The position numbers and the translations under genes are program-made. A DNA stretch of 64,000 bases from Hyphomicrobiales bacterium (GTDB taxonomy: Bacteria; Pseudomonadota; Alphaproteobacteria; Rhizobiales; Beijerinckiaceae). The DNA lies in the NCBI GenBank assembly GCA_027488155.1, contig JAIYCE010000081.1:1-64000 (forward strand), in the 5' to 3' direction. A model generated the notes under the pieces. That model ran no database searches, was not told the origin of the DNA, and saw only the letters and a list, made by a program, of their open reading frames with translations. Below are positions 60,220 to 64,000 of this stretch, piece after piece (the first letter of the stretch is position 1; every line of letters begins with the position of its first letter).

Positions 60220-61281
60220 TTAACGCGTGCCTGTCGCGAAACGAATTTCGCTCACCAGGCGCATATCTTTCAGATAGGCTTTTTGGCTGTCGTAGACCTT
60301 TTTGAACCATGCATTGCTGGCGGCCTGCTTATCAGCCCACTCGTTTGATGCCTTCACAACGGCATCAACGAGGCTTTGATCAACCTTGATGATTTCGACA
60401 TTCGGGTTGGCCTTGATCTGCTTCCACGCGTCCATGTCGCTTTTCATGTAACCGATATAGGTATCGAGCATGGTCATGCGGCCGGCAATCTCAAGAAGCG
60501 CCTTATCGCGCTCGCCGATCTTGGCCCAGACATCTTTGTTGAAAATGCAATCATGCGCACCGGACGGAGCATGTAGACCCGGCGTGACGACATATTTAGC
60601 GACCTTGTGGAAGCCTTCTGGAAGGTTGACGCCTGGGCCTCCCCATTCAATCGCATCCACCACTTTACGCTCAAGTGCGCTAAACACTTCAGAGCCCGGC
60701 AGCACGACCGTAGAAGCGCCAAGCGTCGGCGCAATTTCTGCCCAAGATGACGACGTGCGGAGCTTCAGCCCCTTCATGTCCTCTGGCTTGCGCACTGGCT
60801 TATGCGAATGCAGGAAAATTTCTGTTTCCAGCACGCCGCAAGGAATGGCAACGACGTCGAATTTTTCCTTGCGCCACTGCTTCCACAGGTCTGCGCCGCC
60901 ACCCATGTAAAGCCACATCATCATTTCTTCAGGATTGGGGCCACCCGGCCAACCGCTGAAAATTGCGCCAGTCCGATCTACTGCCCAATCATAGCCCGGC
61001 CAAGAGTGGCCAGCATCTGCGACGCCCTTCTGTACCGTTTCAGTCACTTTCAGCGCCGGGCCGAGTGATCCGGCCGTAAACACGTTGATCTTGATACGAC
61101 CTTCCGTGAGTTGATTCACAAGCTCAGCATAACGCTTTGCGCCGATGTCGAGCCAATGGCCCCCGGCCCATGGCGTCGCCATGTTCAATTCCATTTTATT
61201 CTGCGCCGACGCTGCACCAGCAGCGACCGAAACAGCGCCGGCAACAACCAGCCCCATCGTCAGCTTTTTCAAGATATTCAT
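60220..61281 (-). CDS. TRAP transporter substrate-binding protein (DctP)
   Basis: Signal peptide; INVFTAGSLGPALKVTETVQKGVADAGHSWPGYDW, VVDAIEWGGPGVNLPEGFHKVAKYVVTPGLH. Confidence 0.93.
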   Translation of the reverse strand: MNILKKLTMGLVVAGAVSVAAGAASAQNKMELNMATPWAGGHWLDIGAKRYAELVNQLTEGRIKINVFTAGSLGPALKVTETVQKGVADAGHSWPGYDWAVDRTGAIFSGWPGGPNPEEMMMWLYMGGGADLWKQWRKEKFDVVAIPCGVLETEIFLHSHKPVRKPEDMKGLKLRTSSSWAEIAPTLGASTVVLPGSEVFSALERKVVDAIEWGGPGVNLPEGFHKVAKYVVTPGLHAPSGAHDCIFNKDVWAKIGERDKALLEIAGRMTMLDTYIGYMKSDMDAWKQIKANPNVEIIKVDQSLVDAVVKASNEWADKQAASNAWFKKVYDSQKAYLKDMRLVSEIRFATGTR

Positions 61282-61324
61282 TATTGCTCTCCCTGTGTCT
61301 TCCACTAAGTCCACGATCACGCAA

Positions 61325-62830
61325 TCACCCGTTTATGGGCGCAGCAATGGCCGCCTTCCTGCCCGCCAGACGTCCTGATGTGAACGCCCAAGCGAGATGA
61401 TGGCCGTGCCCTTCCAACAAAACGCCGCCCTGCCCGGCAGATCCTGCCGCGTACAGCCCCTCGATCGGTTCGTTTCGCTGGTTGAGAACACGGAATTGAT
61501 TGTCGATCTTTAGCCCCCCTTCGCTAAAGACGATCCATGAAATGGCCGGCCCGAGTGCATAATAAGGCCCTTTTGTAAGAGCGGCTGGCGCACCTGGGTT
61601 ATTGTTTCGCTCTGCATTGCTCGCTGCGACAGCGGCTTTTACAGCATCTACAGGAACTTTGAGCTGCGATGCTAGGCCGTCGAGCGTATCAGCCTTGTGG
61701 AAAATGTCATCGCGCGAGCGCTCATAATCCTCGAGATAGGCGTAACCTACGCCCGGCGCTGTCGAGACATAATACGGCCATTGCGAGAATTTTTGCGCTA
61801 CAGCGTCATCGAAAACGATAAAGGCTTCTTGCTGCGGCTGGCGCCCAATTGAATCCTGCGGCCGATCAAACTCGTTACAGAACCGTTGACCGTTTCGATT
61901 GATTAAAATAGCGCCCTCAGAAAATAATTTCAGCGAAGGCGCGAGAAATGTCGTCACGAAGCCAAGCAAAAACGGCCGCATAATCTTTTGCGGCACAGTA
62001 CGAATCGCAAAATTAACGCAGCGGGCAAACCACCGGCTCACGGGCAGGCGCGCGATGGGGCTTGGATGAGGCGGCGCCTTGAAGCGTATTTCCGGCCCCC
62101 AGGCGAGATCGCCATTCACAACGGTGGCACCAACCGCTTCACCCATTCTTTGACCATCGCCAGTACTCAGCGGATTGACGCCCGCAATGTCCAGCAACGG
62201 GCCCGACATATACTTTTTCTTATAAGCGAGGTCAGCTGAGCTAAAGTCGCCTGACGCGATAATGACGCCGCGCCGCGCGGAGAAGACATGTAGCGCTTTG
62301 TCACCCTTGACATGGGCGCGCACGCCAGTGACGCGATCGTCTTCAATGATCAACGACTCGGCTGATGTTCCAAGGCGAAATTGCACGCCGAGTTTTTTAC
62401 AAGCTTTTTCAAGGTGAACAATGAAACCCCGAGAATGCGGGATAATCGCATGCAAGCGCGGTTTTTGATGCGGCGGTTCGGGCAGCGGGCCCATAAATTC
62501 AATTCCGAGATCCGTTAAAATAGCGATGGTCTCAGGAATTTCATCGACTAGAAGGCGCCGGAGCTCGCGATTGTCGCGATTGGCGAGCGAACCGAAGAAA
62601 AGCTCCATATCGCGAAAATGCGAGTCGGGATCGTCATCGATCCCGGCTTTTTTCTGAAGCGCTGTCGAACTGGCGCAGATTGTCCCAACAGAGAGGCGGG
62701 TCGTGCCGCCGAGCTGCTCACCCTTTTCCAAGACGAGAACAGACCGACCATGCCGCGCGGCAGCATAGGCGCTCATGAGGCCGGTTCCCCCGCCTCCAAC
62801 CACCACAACATCCACGCTGTCAGCCTTCAT
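61325..62830 (-). CDS. FAD-binding oxidoreductase (fumarate reductase/succinate dehydrogenase flavoprotein-like)
   Basis: VDVVVVGGGGTGLMSAYAAARHGRSVLVLEKGEQLGGTTRLS; GLYAAGSAGQGGVLLEGHGHHLAWAFTSGRLAG. Confidence 0.9.
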   Translation of the reverse strand: MKADSVDVVVVGGGGTGLMSAYAAARHGRSVLVLEKGEQLGGTTRLSVGTICASSTALQKKAGIDDDPDSHFRDMELFFGSLANRDNRELRRLLVDEIPETIAILTDLGIEFMGPLPEPPHQKPRLHAIIPHSRGFIVHLEKACKKLGVQFRLGTSAESLIIEDDRVTGVRAHVKGDKALHVFSARRGVIIASGDFSSADLAYKKKYMSGPLLDIAGVNPLSTGDGQRMGEAVGATVVNGDLAWGPEIRFKAPPHPSPIARLPVSRWFARCVNFAIRTVPQKIMRPFLLGFVTTFLAPSLKLFSEGAILINRNGQRFCNEFDRPQDSIGRQPQQEAFIVFDDAVAQKFSQWPYYVSTAPGVGYAYLEDYERSRDDIFHKADTLDGLASQLKVPVDAVKAAVAASNAERNNNPGAPAALTKGPYYALGPAISWIVFSEGGLKIDNQFRVLNQRNEPIEGLYAAGSAGQGGVLLEGHGHHLAWAFTSGRLAGRKAAIAAPING

Positions 62831-62842
62831 TCCGTCCCCCCT

Positions 62843-62860
62843 ACTGACACGTAAGTCAGT
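62843..62860. promoter_or_regulatory. Candidate TetR-regulon operator A (ACTGAC-N6-GTCAGT)
   Basis: ACTGACACGTAAGTCAGT, perfect 6-bp arms, directly upstream of the FAD oxidoreductase. Confidence 0.65.
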
Positions 62861-62892
62861 TTAGCCTTGCGGCCTCCCCTGTCAATCGGCGA

Positions 62893-63282
62893 TCAATCTT
62901 GCGGCGACCAGCGGCGCGAAGTTTCAGATTTATCGTCGTAAGCGCCCTCAAAAATGGAGGCGGCGAGGGTGGCGCGCACATGCAAAATACCCTCCCCCAC
63001 ATTTTTGAAGCCATGCCGCTTGCCGGCAGGGATCAACACCGATTGGTTGGCCGTGACAATCAGCTTATCATCACCGACAGCAATTTCAGCGGTTCCTGCA
63101 ATGACTTCCAACACCTCTTCGACGGCATGAATATGCATTGGTGCACCCAGGCCACTGTCGCAATATTGTTCAAAGATGCAGAGCTGGTGCCCCCCTGAGA
63201 GAGCCGATACGCGCATCCGGGTCATGACGCCATCGCGCCATTTCTCCAACGGCTGCACGTCATGATCAATTGCTTTGGCCAT
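62893..63282 (-). CDS. Cupin-domain protein
   Basis: GLGAPMHIHAVEEVLEVIAGTAEIAVGDDKLIVTANQSVLIPAGKRHGFKNVGEG. Confidence 0.92.
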   Translation of the reverse strand: MAKAIDHDVQPLEKWRDGVMTRMRVSALSGGHQLCIFEQYCDSGLGAPMHIHAVEEVLEVIAGTAEIAVGDDKLIVTANQSVLIPAGKRHGFKNVGEGILHVRATLAASIFEGAYDDKSETSRRWSPQD

Positions 63283-63316
63283 GATTCTCCGTCCCCCGAC
63301 GTGTCAACTTCCACTG

Positions 63317-63334
63317 ACTGACATGCAGGTTAGT
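63317..63334. promoter_or_regulatory. Candidate TetR-regulon operator B (ACTGAC-N6-GTTAGT)
   Basis: ACTGACATGCAGGTTAGT, upstream of the cupin gene. Confidence 0.6.
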
Positions 63335-63452
63335 GAGGAGCCGGAGCAATCGTCAATGGGGAACTCGCCAGAACGGCACGGGGTTGTGGATCAGTTCGAG
63401 ATGGTTGCATCCGGTTTGCAGCGGACCCAAGAAAGAGCCGCAAAGGAAACCC

Positions 63453-64000
63453 TTAGCGTTTCAACGTGCGAACCTTGAGAAGATACCAGAAAAGACCAGC
63501 GCCTTGCAGCACGGTGAGAATACCAAACGCCACCTGATGCGATTGCACCAGCGTCCAGCCAGATTGGGTGAGGCTATTGAGGAGAATGCCATAACCAATT
63601 TGCACGCCAAATGCGCCCATAAAGGTGCAGAAATTAAGCGCAGTATTTACTCGTCCCGCAAGCGTCGGCGCAAAGCGCGCGGTGAGATCCGCAAAAGCGA
63701 TATTGCCCACAGCATAAAATACACCGCGCAAAAACCAAATGAGACGCGTATCGCCAACACCCAACCATAGGCAACCCATGAGTAAGAGCCCGATCAAATT
63801 GCAGATCGTCATGAACTGACCAGGTGACACGCCCAACCGTCGCAACGGATCAACAAGCGTCGCAGTGGCTAGCCATCCGCACACCATAGCGACGGTGGTG
63901 AGCAACATATGAAAAGCCGCTCCATCGCGCGTTTCACCGCTCACATCCATCAACCAGGGAACAGCCCATAAGCCCTGCAGCGCAACAAATCCGCCGAGGC
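63453..64000 (-). CDS. MFS-type transporter, partial (runs off the window)
   Basis: The frame is open beyond the listed start at 63953: LGGFVALQGLWAVPWLMDVSGETRDGAAFHMLLTTVAMVCGWLATATLVDPLRRLG. Confidence 0.75.
   Translation of the reverse strand, partial: LGGFVALQGLWAVPWLMDVSGETRDGAAFHMLLTTVAMVCGWLATATLVDPLRRLGVSPGQFMTICNLIGLLLMGCLWLGVGDTRLIWFLRGVFYAVGNIAFADLTARFAPTLAGRVNTALNFCTFMGAFGVQIGYGILLNSLTQSGWTLVQSHQVAFGILTVLQGAGLFWYLLKVRTLKR

Noticed and set aside
1-64000. CRISPR arrays, rRNA operons, intact transposases, prophage structural genes
   Set aside because: No regularly spaced repeats, rRNA-like sequence or such proteins seen on reading both strands and the ORF track.

Overview
The window looks like alphaproteobacterial (probably Hyphomicrobiales-like) chromosome, with about 50 supportable genes. 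Taxonomy is inference only.

Contents, left to right:
(1) 0-4 kb: tandem DUF4214-type secreted proteins, one of them a disrupted lipase-like gene.
(2) 3.8-13 kb: surface polysaccharide genes (GT4 glycosyltransferase, CapD/FlaA1, O-antigen ligase-like, epimerase, WecA/MraY-like, nucleotide-sugar dehydrogenase, UDP-glucuronate 4-epimerase-like).
(3) 13-17.8 kb: lipoprotein, MscS channel, HTH-only IclR fragment, nine-EF-hand protein, a 36-aa membrane smORF.
(4) 17.8-32 kb: a complete five-step hut pathway (hutDUGHI divergent from hutFC). It is linked to a NitT/TauT-type ABC importer and to aapJQM-like genes that lack an adjacent aapP. Three copies of one palindrome mark a probable HutC regulon.
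(5) 32-36.7 kb: eight-CXXCH TPR cytochrome, sulfatase and Crp-family regulator.
(6) 36.9-49.6 kb: two TRAP systems, one tripartite tricarboxylate transporter, and hydroxy-acid-type catabolic genes including a divergent PdxA-like protein.
(7) 49.6-51.4 kb: gene-poor decayed segment with the 3' half of a tRNA-Lys(CTT) and an integrase pseudogene.
(8) 51.4-64 kb: a long minus-strand catabolic block (TetR, OYE-like, DapA-like, two SDRs, aspartate dehydrogenase-like, hydrolase, NIPSNAP, TRAP, FAD oxidoreductase, cupin, MFS). It has three matching ACTKAC-N6-GTYAGT sites, which suggest one TetR regulon.

The best candidates for something undescribed are the TetR-regulon block beside the att-like tRNA scar, the hut-linked importer, and the cytochrome-sulfatase pair. 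No database search was possible; family names come from motif recognition.
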